Notes: generated from the sequence alone by a model not told the origin. 64,000 nucleotides of DNA from CAVZTX01 sp963778375 (GCA_963778375.1 CAVZTX010000016.1:62001-126000); one strand, 5' to 3'. Counted from the stretch's first letter, positions 9,048 through 17,846 are shown. Program-made: numbers and translations.

Positions 9048-10355
9048 TTAAGCATACAGCAGCACTTTCACCATCACGACAGTAGCAATCGAACCATCGG
9101 TGGGATTGTAGGTGTAGAGTGCGACCATGCCCTCCTCGGTTGGGCTTTTTGAAATGGTTCCAGTTGTCGCAGTAGAAACGTATGGGACGGTGGTGGTAAA
9201 GGTAGTATTCCCGTTGCTCGTCGTCGCCATTACATCTGCCTGACCAATATTGGCGTAGGTATGATCCAGAACCACCAGTGTACCGATCTTACCTGCCGCT
9301 GCATCGCTCGTCCCTTGGACTGTGGTGGGTGAGGTAATAGAGGTCTGATCATCGGGAGCCGCGATATCTGCACCGGCGTTTTCCACCTCTGTGACCTCCC
9401 AAATTCCATTGGGAGTTTTGCTTTCGAGGCGATACATGGTCACTTTAATGCTGCCAACACCTGTAGCGGGATTTTGTACCATTACTTCCGCTTTGACGTC
9501 GTTGGCTCCGCCACCTTTCGAAAGTGTTGCTGGAGCGTTAGGGTTCCATTTGAGGAGTGTTGCGGCCATCGCCTGAGCCGTCATCACCGGATTTAGTTTC
9601 CAGGGCGAGTGTCCCGCATCGACCTGAGTCTGATCAAATTCAGCCTCGAAACGAGTCAGGTCGGGAAACAGACCCGGAAAAGCAACCGGAACAAAAGCGT
9701 TATCGTGAGCAGACCATTTAAATTCTCGATACAGGTCCTGCTTTAGCTGGGCATCTCCTTGCGCCCCCTTATTGACGCTCGAAAGCTCATCGCACTCACC
9801 GGTCAGGACGGTATTGTAGCCACTGATTTTTGCATCAGCTCGCTCAAGATGCTGGAGTTGAAAGATCTGTGTAGGGTTAGCACTGGTGATGTTGTTGAAT
9901 ACATAGACATCAAGGAATGCACCGCTGCCTTCAGTGCGAACAGTGACTAACGCTTGTAATGTGGGAGTTCCCATAAGGTTAGCGCAGCTTACGCTTTCTA
10001 CATGGGTACCGTCCATAGGGTGAATGATAGATGTCCAATAACTCGAGCCTTTGACGGCATCTGGACAGGGCTGCACTCCCAATACCACTCCTGGAGGCGA
10101 TGTAAGCGCATCAGTTCCAGGAGTGGTAGCAGTGCTCGGTGTGCCGACAGGAGCAGGGGCAGATGTCGCGGTCGGCGAGAGAGTATTACTACTAGAGGTT
10201 GGCGTTGTACTACTTGGAGTTGGCGTTGTATTTCCGCCGGTTGTACCACTTCCTCCATTTCCGCAAGCGGAGAGCATCAGAAGCAAAAGGCATAGGAGCG
10301 ATGAACTCAAAACGAGCAACAGCGATGTACGGGTTCTGACAGAAAGTGCTTTCAT
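9048..10355 (-). CDS. lipoprotein, tandem paralogue
   Basis: Predicted lipoprotein of 435 residues with the lipobox MLSAC (Cys31) and a long Thr/Ser/Pro linker to about residue 90. Its globular domain matches the downstream paralogue (ITSANPTQIFQLQHL, FPGLFPDLTRFEAEFDQ, NPVMTAQAMA, TPNGIWEVTEVE). The ATG has a clear AGGAGG. The domain family is not recognised. Its position between a TolB-like lipoprotein and its own paralogue suggests a set of surface proteins made together. Confidence 0.75.
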   Translation of the reverse strand: MKALSVRTRTSLLLVLSSSLLCLLLLMLSACGNGGSGTTGGNTTPTPSSTTPTSSSNTLSPTATSAPAPVGTPSTATTPGTDALTSPPGVVLGVQPCPDAVKGSSYWTSIIHPMDGTHVESVSCANLMGTPTLQALVTVRTEGSGAFLDVYVFNNITSANPTQIFQLQHLERADAKISGYNTVLTGECDELSSVNKGAQGDAQLKQDLYREFKWSAHDNAFVPVAFPGLFPDLTRFEAEFDQTQVDAGHSPWKLNPVMTAQAMAATLLKWNPNAPATLSKGGGANDVKAEVMVQNPATGVGSIKVTMYRLESKTPNGIWEVTEVENAGADIAAPDDQTSITSPTTVQGTSDAAAGKIGTLVVLDHTYANIGQADVMATTSNGNTTFTTTVPYVSTATTGTISKSPTEEGMVALYTYNPTDGSIATVVMVKVLLYA

Positions 10356-10381
10356 GGTTTGTTCCTCCTAGTTATGGTTCA

Positions 10382-11836
10382 TTACATGAGCGTCCAGCCT
10401 GCCACCTCTACCAATTCAGAGTTGACGTGCGCAAAAGCAAAGCTTGTGGGTAAACCGCCGCTCAGTGGGCCATAATACAAATTTGTGATTGGGTCATTGC
10501 CTGAGGTATTGGTTACCTGCAAGGCGTACATTGTGCCATCAAATGAGACATTGGACCAGGGATACTGGGTATAGCTGTTGAAGTTGCTCTGGTTGCCCGG
10601 CGACTCGGTGGTAAGGCGCGTGAAACCGGAACCGTCGGTGTTCATCTTCCATAATCCATTCTCGCTCGTATCGATGGTTGGGCCATTCCTTGGGCTCTGA
10701 TTCTCAATAATTAGCAGCAAACTGTTGCTTGTATAGCCGAGCATCCGTACCTGGGTTATTGCATACTTGGAGTTGGTATATGTAGTATGCGCTGAGCTAC
10801 CCGTGATAGATTGGACAGCAATGTTGCTTGGGCCTACTTGCCGAATTCCACTCTCTGCTCCATCGAAGAAGGTTGCTGAGCACTGACCAGTGATAAGTTT
10901 TGTGGCAGCATAATCGCTATCGAAATCCCAGCAGAGTTCCGGCTGCGCTAACTGGATTACAGGCAGCAGATCATTCTCGTGTTGCTCTGCACCCTTCTTT
11001 GTATCGAGGATATACAGACCTTGATAGTATTGTGTATGGATAGGTGCCTTTTCCAGGTAGATCCGTGTATTATCAAGCCAGGTACGGGGGAAATAGCTGA
11101 AATTCGTATCGGTAGATGAGAATTCGCGTTGAACCGCTCCGGTTGCTAGGTTCAGCAGATATATCTGTTGTTCCTCAGGAGAGAACAGGCGCGAGAAGAT
11201 GACGAATTTCTGGTCCGGGGACCATTGGACATCTTCCAAACTAAATAGTGGGGCACAGAACAATGTCTGTAATCCCTGACCGTCCATGCGTACCAGTTGG
11301 AGATGTGAACCTCCCACTCCAGCATCAGCCTCGGCTATATCACTGACAAAAAGTAACCATTGTCCGTCTCCTGAAACCTGCGCCGAAGAGATGGTTGTAT
11401 TCGGTTGGTGTACGATCACCGTTTTATTGCCGCTAGTGACATCATAGCGTTTCAACTCGCCAAAGGTGGGCACTGGAAATTGTGTGCCTTCATTGAAGAT
11501 GTATGCAATGTTGGCATGGCTGCCGAGCGCTAACGGGCGCATTACAGCCGGTCGTCCTGTCGATGGTTGGGGACAATTGGTCTGAGTAGGTGGCATCGAA
11601 ACCGTCGAAACCTCTCCAGAGGCTGGCGTTCCAGGCTTCCCGGAGGGAGGAGAAGTATTGCCTGACGAGGTGGTTGGAGTAGTTGTTGTAGTCGTTGGAC
11701 TTCCATTGGCGACATGAACTGGAGTTGTCGGGCTACCTTGGCCACAGGCAACCGCCAGCAGAAGCAGAGCACAGGCTACTATGACGAGCAAGTAAGGATG
11801 GTTGTTTATATTGTATCCTTTGTGTTTGGATGTCAT
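10382..11836 (-). CDS. TolB/WD40-like beta-propeller lipoprotein
   Basis: Predicted lipoprotein of 484 residues with the lipobox LAVAC (Cys31) and a Thr/Ser/Pro/Gly linker to about 85. Repeats such as ISSAQVSGDGQWLLFVSD, VQWSPDQKFVIFSRL and WKMNTDGSGFTRLT resemble TolB-type propeller blades. AAAGGAGA precedes the ATG. It is the first lipoprotein of the operon, 20 bases after the membrane protein gene. The role is unknown; propellers of this kind usually bind partners or cell-wall ligands outside the membrane. Confidence 0.8.
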   Translation of the reverse strand: MTSKHKGYNINNHPYLLVIVACALLLLAVACGQGSPTTPVHVANGSPTTTTTTPTTSSGNTSPPSGKPGTPASGEVSTVSMPPTQTNCPQPSTGRPAVMRPLALGSHANIAYIFNEGTQFPVPTFGELKRYDVTSGNKTVIVHQPNTTISSAQVSGDGQWLLFVSDIAEADAGVGGSHLQLVRMDGQGLQTLFCAPLFSLEDVQWSPDQKFVIFSRLFSPEEQQIYLLNLATGAVQREFSSTDTNFSYFPRTWLDNTRIYLEKAPIHTQYYQGLYILDTKKGAEQHENDLLPVIQLAQPELCWDFDSDYAATKLITGQCSATFFDGAESGIRQVGPSNIAVQSITGSSAHTTYTNSKYAITQVRMLGYTSNSLLLIIENQSPRNGPTIDTSENGLWKMNTDGSGFTRLTTESPGNQSNFNSYTQYPWSNVSFDGTMYALQVTNTSGNDPITNLYYGPLSGGLPTSFAFAHVNSELVEVAGWTLM

Positions 11837-11856
11837 AAGAAATCTCCTTTCTTTTT

Positions 11857-12369
11857 TCAGTGAAGGACTTGACCTTTTTCCTGAGGAGATAATGGTCCGC
11901 GAGGAAGGTAGCGGTTGAGGATGGCTTCAGTTCCTCCTAGCGTTAGACCATAGAGGAGAGGCAGCGCCGCAAACATAATCCTGTTGAGCACCGGATTTCC
12001 AAGATTCAGGTCCTCCTGAGGAAGCAAAGGCGATGATATCAGTATACTTGGGAGTCCGACGATCACTACAAGAAGTAGACCGAAAGCAAGGCCTCTCCAT
12101 ATGAAACTGGGAAGATGCTTGTTGACTTTCGGGGCATTGCTGAGGAATAAAATGCAGAGAGCGTAGACAAGCCCGGGGACGAACCCTACAAAAAGCCCTA
12201 TAAAGACAATGCGAAGGGTGCCTTCAATGCTGAAGCCAGGAGACTGATGGGCGATTAATGCGACGATGCGCATGATGATGCGGGCACTGATGCTAGTAAT
12301 AATACTAGCAATCACGCTTGCAAGAAGCCCGACACCAAAAATTCTTTCTAATGGTGTTTGCTGTGACAT
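11857..12369 (-). CDS. small integral membrane protein, unknown function
   Basis: A 170-residue protein with about four membrane segments (near 10-32, 48-75, 90-112 and 130-150) and a charged C-terminus. AAAAGGAGG precedes the ATG. It opens the lipoprotein run (20 bases before the next gene) and may anchor or export partners, but no family is recognised. Confidence 0.7.
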   Translation of the reverse strand: MSQQTPLERIFGVGLLASVIASIITSISARIIMRIVALIAHQSPGFSIEGTLRIVFIGLFVGFVPGLVYALCILFLSNAPKVNKHLPSFIWRGLAFGLLLVVIVGLPSILISSPLLPQEDLNLGNPVLNRIMFAALPLLYGLTLGGTEAILNRYLPRGPLSPQEKGQVLH

Positions 12370-12412
12370 GCTCTCCTCCTTTTCGACGAGGAAAATTGAT
12401 TACAAAAAATGA

Positions 12413-13258
12413 TTACAGTTGTATAAGCACAACACCAAGGGTGGCCAGGGCGGCGGCAATAATTTTCAGGTTTCTGTGCTTGTTTTCTTTCAGGATGACG
12501 ATGCCAGCTAAGGCGGTCAACAGTGTTGAGCTTGCCGATAGTGCTACAACTTGAGGGACATTGCCAAGCTGAAATGCTTTCATCAGGAAAAAGAAAGAGG
12601 CATCCATGACCACAGCATTTAGTAGAATCGCTTTCCATTGCACCTTAAGCTCATAGCGCATCTCTGATACTTTCGGTCGTAAGAAGACAAACAGGTTCAC
12701 GACTGCCGGAAAGAGAAACGATGCAAGCATATAGGGCGGAATGGAAAAGCTTTTGACAACCTCGCTATTAAACCCTAACGCCGCTCCAGTAAAAAAACTA
12801 CACAGCAGGGCAAAGATGACGCCTTTTGATGGTCGAAAGCGGGTGTGGTAAACGCCAATCAACAATGAGGCAGCCATGATGATGAGGAACCCGATTACGA
12901 TCGGAGGTTTTAGCGCTGCTTTGAAGAACACCACGCTGACCACAAAGGTGAACACAAAGTTCAGTGGGAGAATAGCCGACAAGACGCTGGCCTCTTCATA
13001 CTTAAAGGCCGAAAACAAAAATGCATCGACGAGTGCCCAGAATGCAATCGAGATTGCAAAGAGCAGAAGCACATGTGGGTTGAGCGAGATGGAGAGCCGG
13101 TCGAATGGCAGGAAAAGCGGGGCGAGTAAGCCGCAGAATACCTGCCATAAGATCGTATAGGCAGCCTCGTACTTGGTGTTTGACAAGCTGAAGCGTGAGA
13201 TGATGTTGAAACCCACGGTAAAGACTATCGCGAGTACGATACATAAGCCTAGAAGCAT
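12413..13258 (-). CDS. EamA/DMT-family transporter
   Basis: Integral membrane protein of 281 residues with about ten hydrophobic segments in two halves, as in the drug/metabolite transporter superfamily. The second half ends ALSASSTLLTALAGIVILKE, a typical EamA end motif. The frame is open further upstream, but the ATG at 13258 has GGAAGG and directly starts the first membrane segment. It follows the LOG-family gene by 14 bases. The exported solute is unknown. Confidence 0.85.
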   Translation of the reverse strand: MLLGLCIVLAIVFTVGFNIISRFSLSNTKYEAAYTILWQVFCGLLAPLFLPFDRLSISLNPHVLLLFAISIAFWALVDAFLFSAFKYEEASVLSAILPLNFVFTFVVSVVFFKAALKPPIVIGFLIIMAASLLIGVYHTRFRPSKGVIFALLCSFFTGAALGFNSEVVKSFSIPPYMLASFLFPAVVNLFVFLRPKVSEMRYELKVQWKAILLNAVVMDASFFFLMKAFQLGNVPQVVALSASSTLLTALAGIVILKENKHRNLKIIAAALATLGVVLIQL

Positions 13259-13272
13259 GGGACACCTTCCTT

Positions 13273-13978
13273 TCAGCGAAACAGGGGATCTAGATGGTTC
13301 ATTGAACGCGTATCCTCTTGACAATAGTCGGGTTGAAAGGCGGCAGTTACGATGTTACATATCTCCTGTGGGTCATCGGAGAGCAGAAGTAAGTCGGCAT
13401 CTTCAGGCTGAATTTTATTGGTGGCAAGCATCGTTTTGCAAATCCAGGCTATGAGATCTGCCCAGTAGCGAGAGTCATAGAGAATGACGGGGCAATGCAG
13501 CACCTTCCTGGTTTGAATGAGTACCAGGATCTCGAACAGTTCATCCATGGTGCCAAAGCCGCCGGGGAAGACGATAAATGCCCTGGCGTATCGGATAAAC
13601 ATCGTTTTCCGTACAAAAAAGTAGCGAAACCCAAGTGAGATATCGAGGTAGGGATTCGGCCTTTCTTCCATAGGGTAGTTCAATGTTGCAGCCAATCGAG
13701 GTATTCCCGCCTTCTTGTGCGCCTTTATTGGCTGCTTCCATGATACCGGGGCCACCACCTGTGATGATACCAAAGCCTGCCTGTGCGAGCAGACGCGCTG
13801 TCTCTACGGCTGCGAGGTAGACCGCCTCCTCGGGCTTCGCACGTGAAGAGCCGAGGATGGCTACGGATGGAGGAAGATGAGCAAGCTTATCAAAGCCCTC
13901 GACCAGTTCATTTACGATATGGGGGACATGCCAGGGATCGGTGATTGTGAGATCGATATTGGCATTAATTTTTAGCAT
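13273..13978 (-). CDS. LOG-family protein (TIGR00730-like), one frameshift
   Basis: Rossmann-fold protein of the LOG family, whose members cleave nucleoside monophosphates to base and ribose 5-phosphate. The motif GGGPGIMEAANKGAQEGG is in the first part and FPGGFGTMDELFE (the PGGxGTxxE signature) in the second. An extra base near 13668 splits the frame; removing it joins NIELPYE to ERPNPYLDISLGFRYFF and gives 234 residues. The ATG at 13978 has GGAGGA upstream and overlaps the end of the upstream gene by 7 bases, so they are probably coupled. A cytokinin role is not implied. Confidence 0.8.
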
Positions 13979-14595
13979 GGTTTTCCTCCTCTGTCCTGGT
14001 GTAAGAAGAGCCACCAAAACCACCCAAAATGGTTGGATTGTTCAAGCAGTCCTACAATTGTATCGATCTCACTCTGGACCGATAGCATTTCTGTGGATAC
14101 GACCAGGTGCTCAAAGACTTCTTGTGGGGTCATCTCAGATGCCATCTGTCGGAGTTGCTTGATGTGTCCGAGCCGAACACGCAGTTGTTCGACGCGCCAA
14201 TCTAACGCCGCATAATCATCGAAGAGCTTCTGGGCGCTCTTGCCTAGATGATAGACATCCTGCCGATGGTAGTTCTGAACGCGTGTCTGGGGTTTCCAGT
14301 AGCCCTGCTCATGCACGATATGGGCGATCTGCTCGAGTTGAGCGCTCACTCCACCGCTCCCACGCATTTCCAGTAGTAGGAAGACGTTGTGAGGGACGAG
14401 AACGACATCTTGCTTGTTGATGCGAACAGCAATGGCGACCAGTTGGCGTTCGATCGCTCGCTTGTGAATTTTCAGGCTGCTGTGCAGGCTCACCAAAGCC
14501 TCGACCTGGGTCCCCATGTGTCTCAGCATCTCGGGGGTATACTTGGCTGGCTGCCTGGATAATGGATTCGGTTGTGATGCTAGACGGGTATACAT
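13972..14595 (-). CDS. hypothetical helical protein
   Basis: A 207-residue protein with no recognised family, predicted mostly helical and charged. It has no signal peptide; the C-terminus is aromatic (HFGWFWWLFLHQ). AAAGGGAG precedes the ATG. Its stop overlaps the LOG-family start, which links the two genes in one transcript. Confidence 0.7.
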   Translation of the reverse strand: MYTRLASQPNPLSRQPAKYTPEMLRHMGTQVEALVSLHSSLKIHKRAIERQLVAIAVRINKQDVVLVPHNVFLLLEMRGSGGVSAQLEQIAHIVHEQGYWKPQTRVQNYHRQDVYHLGKSAQKLFDDYAALDWRVEQLRVRLGHIKQLRQMASEMTPQEVFEHLVVSTEMLSVQSEIDTIVGLLEQSNHFGWFWWLFLHQDRGGKPC

Positions 14596-14691
14596 TTCAG
14601 TCTCCCTTTCGTACGCTGCCCGGGTAATTCCGTCAGGCTGTCCTAATCTTTGCTACATCCTCCAGATTGAGAGATCCTACTGATTTCAAAT

Positions 14692-14895
14692 CTAGGTCGA
14701 TATGATTACTTTTGAGTCAACAAACTGATGGTAAGGTGCGATATACGAAGGCGCGATCAGCATAACGCCAGTCTGAGAGGCATGTGCTCCCGGAATGTTG
14801 CCAAGCATCAGGAGGATTGCCGTCAGCAGAGCGATGCACAGAATTGCCGCAAGGGTTGCTACGAAGACAGTCTGCCGGACCATTATGCTGTTCAT
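14692..14895 (-). CDS. small exported or membrane peptide
   Basis: A 67-residue protein with one hydrophobic segment (about 8-33) and AHA-S near 38-41 that could be a signal-peptidase site. The rest is a short tail (SYIAPYHQFVDSKVIIST). The strong Shine-Dalgarno AAGGAGG, 5 bases before the ATG, supports translation. The function is unknown. Confidence 0.55.
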   Translation of the reverse strand: MNSIMVRQTVFVATLAAILCIALLTAILLMLGNIPGAHASQTGVMLIAPSYIAPYHQFVDSKVIIST

Positions 14896-15182
14896 CTCGT
14901 CCTCCTTATAGGTTTCCCTTCATTTTGTGTTTGTGTTTTTTGTTTAATCACTGTTCTCAGTTTACTTAGGAGGGAGCGAGAAGAGACCTGTAGAATTACC
15001 TGTTACACTACCTGTTTTCTCATGGCCCATTGGAAACAATTTAAAAGGGCATAGGTAGAAATACTGGTATAGAAAGAAATGTAACATTCCTTTTATCTCA
15101 TGCGATAAGACAAGTGAGGCCTCAAATTTTCTGAGAAGGATGATATGCAACACTAGAAGGAGCAGGTTGTCTGCATCCTGCT

Positions 15183-15590
15183 TTATCTGTTGTTTGTGCC
15201 AGCGCAGTTGAGCAGGACGCAATCGATACAATCGGGGAGATCGGAACAGGTGCAGTCTAATCCTTGCAAGAGCAATGTTTTAATCTCATGGGAGCGTTGG
15301 ATGAGTATTTCCACTTCGGTGAGTTTTTGCCGGGCGAGTTGCTGCCAGTTTGCTGAAAGCGAAGTAGACCCTTCATGATGATGAAAGAGGATTTGTATTT
15401 CAGCCAGGCTAAATCCTAGCTTCTGGGCGACCTGAATAAAGGTCAGGCGATTGAGTATGGTCGGATCGTAGCGCCTGCGACCGCTTATTCTGCGAGGCGG
15501 AGGCAACAGGTTAATGCTTTCATAATAGCGCAAAGTGGATGAGCGTACTCCTGCCTGTCGGGCTACTTCAGTGATGGTCAGTTCTTGCAT
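15183..15590 (-). CDS. MerR-family regulator with C-terminal cysteine cluster
   Basis: One-component regulator of 135 residues. The winged helix-turn-helix ITEVARQAGVRSSTLRYYE is at about 5-23. A dimerisation coiled coil follows, then a cysteine-rich tail (DCTCSDLPDCIDCVLLNC). The CxCx5C part matches the last three cysteines of the SoxR [2Fe-2S] motif, but the first SoxR cysteine is absent and extra ones follow, so the bound cofactor or metal is uncertain. It is divergent from the thioredoxin gene, and the region between holds a MerR-type promoter. It probably senses redox stress, electrophiles or metal and twists that promoter. The start chosen is the ATG just before the helix-turn-helix. 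Confidence 0.87.
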   Translation of the reverse strand: MQELTITEVARQAGVRSSTLRYYESINLLPPPRRISGRRRYDPTILNRLTFIQVAQKLGFSLAEIQILFHHHEGSTSLSANWQQLARQKLTEVEILIQRSHEIKTLLLQGLDCTCSDLPDCIDCVLLNCAGTNNR

Positions 15591-15610
15591 AATATGTAGG
15601 CATTTCCTTC

Positions 15611-15641
15611 TTGACTTCAAGTTAACTTGAACAAGTATACT
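15611..15641 (+). promoter_or_regulatory. MerR-type promoter/operator for thioredoxin
   Basis: TTGACT (-35, 15611-15616) and TATACT (-10, 15636-15641) are separated by 19 bases, the long spacer typical of MerR-activated promoters. The spacer holds most of the perfect 16-bp palindrome TTCAAGTTAACTTGAA (15616-15631), close to the SoxR box core CTCAAGTTAACTTGAG. It reads toward thioredoxin, and the MerR gene starts on the other side. Confidence 0.85.
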
Positions 15642-15703
15642 CTATTCTAGCCTTTGATGTAAAAGATTTGCAAGAAAAGAACCTATTCTGGAAGGAGATT
15701 TAA

Positions 15704-16069
15704 ATGGACATTATGAAAGATGTAAACGTATCGAACCATGTGTTTGCTGTTGGTGATGGGGATTTTGAGCAGAAGGTGCTGAAAGCGACACTTCCGGGGA
15801 TTGTTGAATTTGGGGCTGAATGGTGCCCACCATGCCGGGTGTTAGAGCCTATCTATCACCGACTGAGTGCAGAGTATTCGGGAAGACTTGGTTTTGCCAG
15901 TGTGGATATTGATGAAAATCCCCTGCTTTACGTACGTTACAGGATTCAGGGTGTACCTACCCTGATCCTTTTTAAGGATGGGAAAGAGGTGGCTCGCTTT
16001 GTTGGCCCTCATCCCGGTCGTTTGAAACGAGCGATTGATGATGTTCTGGCGAAACTGGAAATTGGGTAA
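15704..16069 (+). CDS. thioredoxin-family protein with WCPPC active site
   Basis: Cytosolic thiol-disulfide oxidoreductase of 121 residues. The redox centre is WCPPC (Cys41, Cys44) in place of the usual WCGPC, and a cis-proline lies in IQGVPTLILF (Pro85). GGAAGGAG stands before the ATG. It is alone on the plus strand, driven by the MerR-type promoter 60 bases upstream and closed by the hairpin at 16084-16113. The Gly-to-Pro change should shift the redox potential, and it may serve the stress sensed by the MerR protein. Confidence 0.92.
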   Translation: MDIMKDVNVSNHVFAVGDGDFEQKVLKATLPGIVEFGAEWCPPCRVLEPIYHRLSAEYSGRLGFASVDIDENPLLYVRYRIQGVPTLILFKDGKEVARFVGPHPGRLKRAIDDVLAKLEIG

Positions 16070-16083
16070 GATCAGGCTTCACA

Positions 16084-16113
16084 TTGATTAATGGGGACAT
16101 CCCCATTAATCAA
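16084..16113. terminator. bidirectional hairpin terminator
   Basis: TTGATTAATGGGGA pairs perfectly with TCCCCATTAATCAA (14 bp, 2-base loop) between the convergent thioredoxin and MDR genes; the MDR stop codon lies inside it. Confidence 0.65.
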
Positions 16114-17029
16114 CATGGAAGACGGCTTTGCCGTTGACGTTACGGCCGCGAAGGGCGGATGTAGCACGGTAGAGGTTGCGCCAACTATCCTCGAAGCCGA
16201 TATCTGGGGTGAGCTTGCCAGCAGCGACAAAGGAGACGAGTTTGGCAAGGTCCACGCCCATGGAGGCTGGGGTGCCTGATTCATAGATGAAGAAGGCGAG
16301 CAAACGCGCTCCGGCGTGTCCACCAAAGTTGGGGAAACTGATAGGTGTCTGTTCGCGAGAGGTGAAGCCAAACATGACGATGGTGCCGCCTGGGGCTACT
16401 TTACTGATTGCTCCTGCGAGCGATTGTCCCCCGACCGATTCCAAAATCAGGTCGAATAATCCTTCTGCCTCCTGGATATTTGTGACAATTGCTGCCGCTC
16501 CTCGTTCGACCAAGCCCTGGGCACGTTCGGGTCGACCAACTACTGCCGTTACTTCGGCTCCTGACAGTGAAGCCAGTTGTACGGCGAAGTGACCGACACC
16601 TCCTGAGGCACCGGTGATGAGTACGCGTTGTCCCAATAGGGCACCACCTTGACGGAGGGTACGTAGTGCTGTTAATCCCGCGACGGGGAGGGTGGCTGCG
16701 CTGGCAAAGCTGACGTTGTCGGGTAAGATGGCCATGCGAGCTGTGGGAGCGGCGGCACGCTGCGACCAGCCTGCACCATCAGCAAGCGCGACGACTCGTG
16801 TTCCTTCTTTCGGTCCGCTGCCGTCTGCGGCCGCTTTTACGATAATACCGGCGATATCCTGGCCGGGACGCCAGCCTTCGGGTCGATTGGACAGTAAGGC
16901 AAGTTCTCCACGGTTTAAGGAAAACGCGTGGACTTCAATGATGGCTTCATTAGGAGCTGGTTCGGGTTCAGCAACTTCACGTAGTTCGACTGGAATTGAG
17001 GCTGAAGGCGTATTTACAAGAGCAAGCAT
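16106..17029 (-). CDS. MDR-family quinone oxidoreductase (zinc-free)
   Basis: Medium-chain dehydrogenase/reductase of 307 residues, of the NADPH:quinone reductase type. It has an N-terminal GroES-like domain and the cofactor motif ITGASGGVGHFAVQLA in the Rossmann half. The structural zinc cysteines are missing, as in QOR enzymes. AAAGGAG precedes the ATG. It is the third gene of the set 17846-17517, 17450-17055, 17029-16106 (gaps 66 and 25 bases) that starts at a MerR-type promoter. It probably reduces quinones or reactive carbonyls. Confidence 0.88.
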   Translation of the reverse strand: MLALVNTPSASIPVELREVAEPEPAPNEAIIEVHAFSLNRGELALLSNRPEGWRPGQDIAGIIVKAAADGSGPKEGTRVVALADGAGWSQRAAAPTARMAILPDNVSFASAATLPVAGLTALRTLRQGGALLGQRVLITGASGGVGHFAVQLASLSGAEVTAVVGRPERAQGLVERGAAAIVTNIQEAEGLFDLILESVGGQSLAGAISKVAPGGTIVMFGFTSREQTPISFPNFGGHAGARLLAFFIYESGTPASMGVDLAKLVSFVAAGKLTPDIGFEDSWRNLYRATSALRGRNVNGKAVFHVD

Positions 17030-17054
17030 AGTATATCTCCTTTTTGGTAATCAG

Positions 17055-17450
17055 TCAAGAGATGCTTGAAGCAAGAGTGGCAAGACCGGCTTCGATAGCC
17101 TCGACGGCGTTCTTGCTGCTTGCTCCCAATCCATGCCGTGCGGCAAGCCATGCTGCCTCATTGTACGTCAGCCGCACCTTTCCCTCTTCATCTTCCCAGA
17201 CAAGAGCCTTGACCGGAAGATCAATACCGGCAGTCTGCTTGTCTTGCATGAGTGGGGTGCCACCTTTAGGATTACCAAAGATGAGCAATTCGGTTGGGCG
17301 AAGTTTCAATCCGACTTCTTCAGCATTTTTGGCGTGATCGATGCGAGCGAAGACCAGCAGTCCGGCTGAGATGATAGCGGTCGTCAATCGATCGAGCGTC
17401 TCGCTAACGCTGAACCTGCTTGCAACAGTGATCAGGCCATTGCTACTCAT
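17055..17450 (-). CDS. DUF302-domain protein
   Basis: A 131-residue cytosolic protein of the DUF302 family, whose function is not established. Family features seen are the strand-helix start ITVASRFSVSETLDRL, LLIFGNPKGGTPLMQDKQTAGIDLPVK split over the middle, and AAWLAARHGL. AAGGA precedes the ATG. It is the second gene of the MerR-linked operon, and DUF302 genes often sit near redox enzymes. Confidence 0.88.
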   Translation of the reverse strand: MSSNGLITVASRFSVSETLDRLTTAIISAGLLVFARIDHAKNAEEVGLKLRPTELLIFGNPKGGTPLMQDKQTAGIDLPVKALVWEDEEGKVRLTYNEAAWLAARHGLGASSKNAVEAIEAGLATLASSIS

Positions 17451-17516
17451 GTTTGTCCTTTTCCTTAGTAGGAGGATTTCTTCTTAGCATATCATATTTA
17501 GATTCAGGGAGGTTGT

Positions 17517-17846
17517 CTACGAACGAAACCATTCCTGACTCTGTAAGAAGAGTTTGACATCCTCGGTGCCGGTTAAGCGTAACCAGACAGGTCCGAGTTC
17601 AGGGTCAATCTCAAGGCCAAAATGGAAGAAGGGGCAACAGAGGCGTTCGTAGCTGATAAAGGCCATAATGGTTTGCAAGAGATCCGTTTCATTTGGCAAG
17701 CGCAGGGCATAGCCAGTTGGGAGTTCTTGCACTTCTTGAACTGAGGCAAAGATACGTTGTGCATTCGCTTGATGGGTTGGTCGTAACTCGCGAGGTATGG
17801 CTTGCAGGTTGCAGGCCAGGACGATATCAGATTGTTGAGATGTCAT
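17517..17846 (-). CDS. small protein with vicinal cysteines, first gene of a MerR-linked operon
   Basis: A 109-residue cytosolic protein with no named domain. Its clearest feature is the cysteine pair in YERLCCPFFHFGLEI, then GPVWLRLTGTEDVKLFL. The frame is open upstream, but the ATG at 17846 has AAAGGAG and lies about 40 bases after the promoter, so this start is preferred. The cysteine pair and the MerR-type promoter in front suggest thiol-based binding of metal or electrophile. This is inference. Confidence 0.7.
   Translation of the reverse strand: MTSQQSDIVLACNLQAIPRELRPTHQANAQRIFASVQEVQELPTGYALRLPNETDLLQTIMAFISYERLCCPFFHFGLEIDPELGPVWLRLTGTEDVKLFLQSQEWFRS

Noticed and set aside
13273..13978. 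Two overlapping LOG-family genes
   Set aside because: Each half lacks one of the two conserved motifs; one-base removal gives one normal protein.
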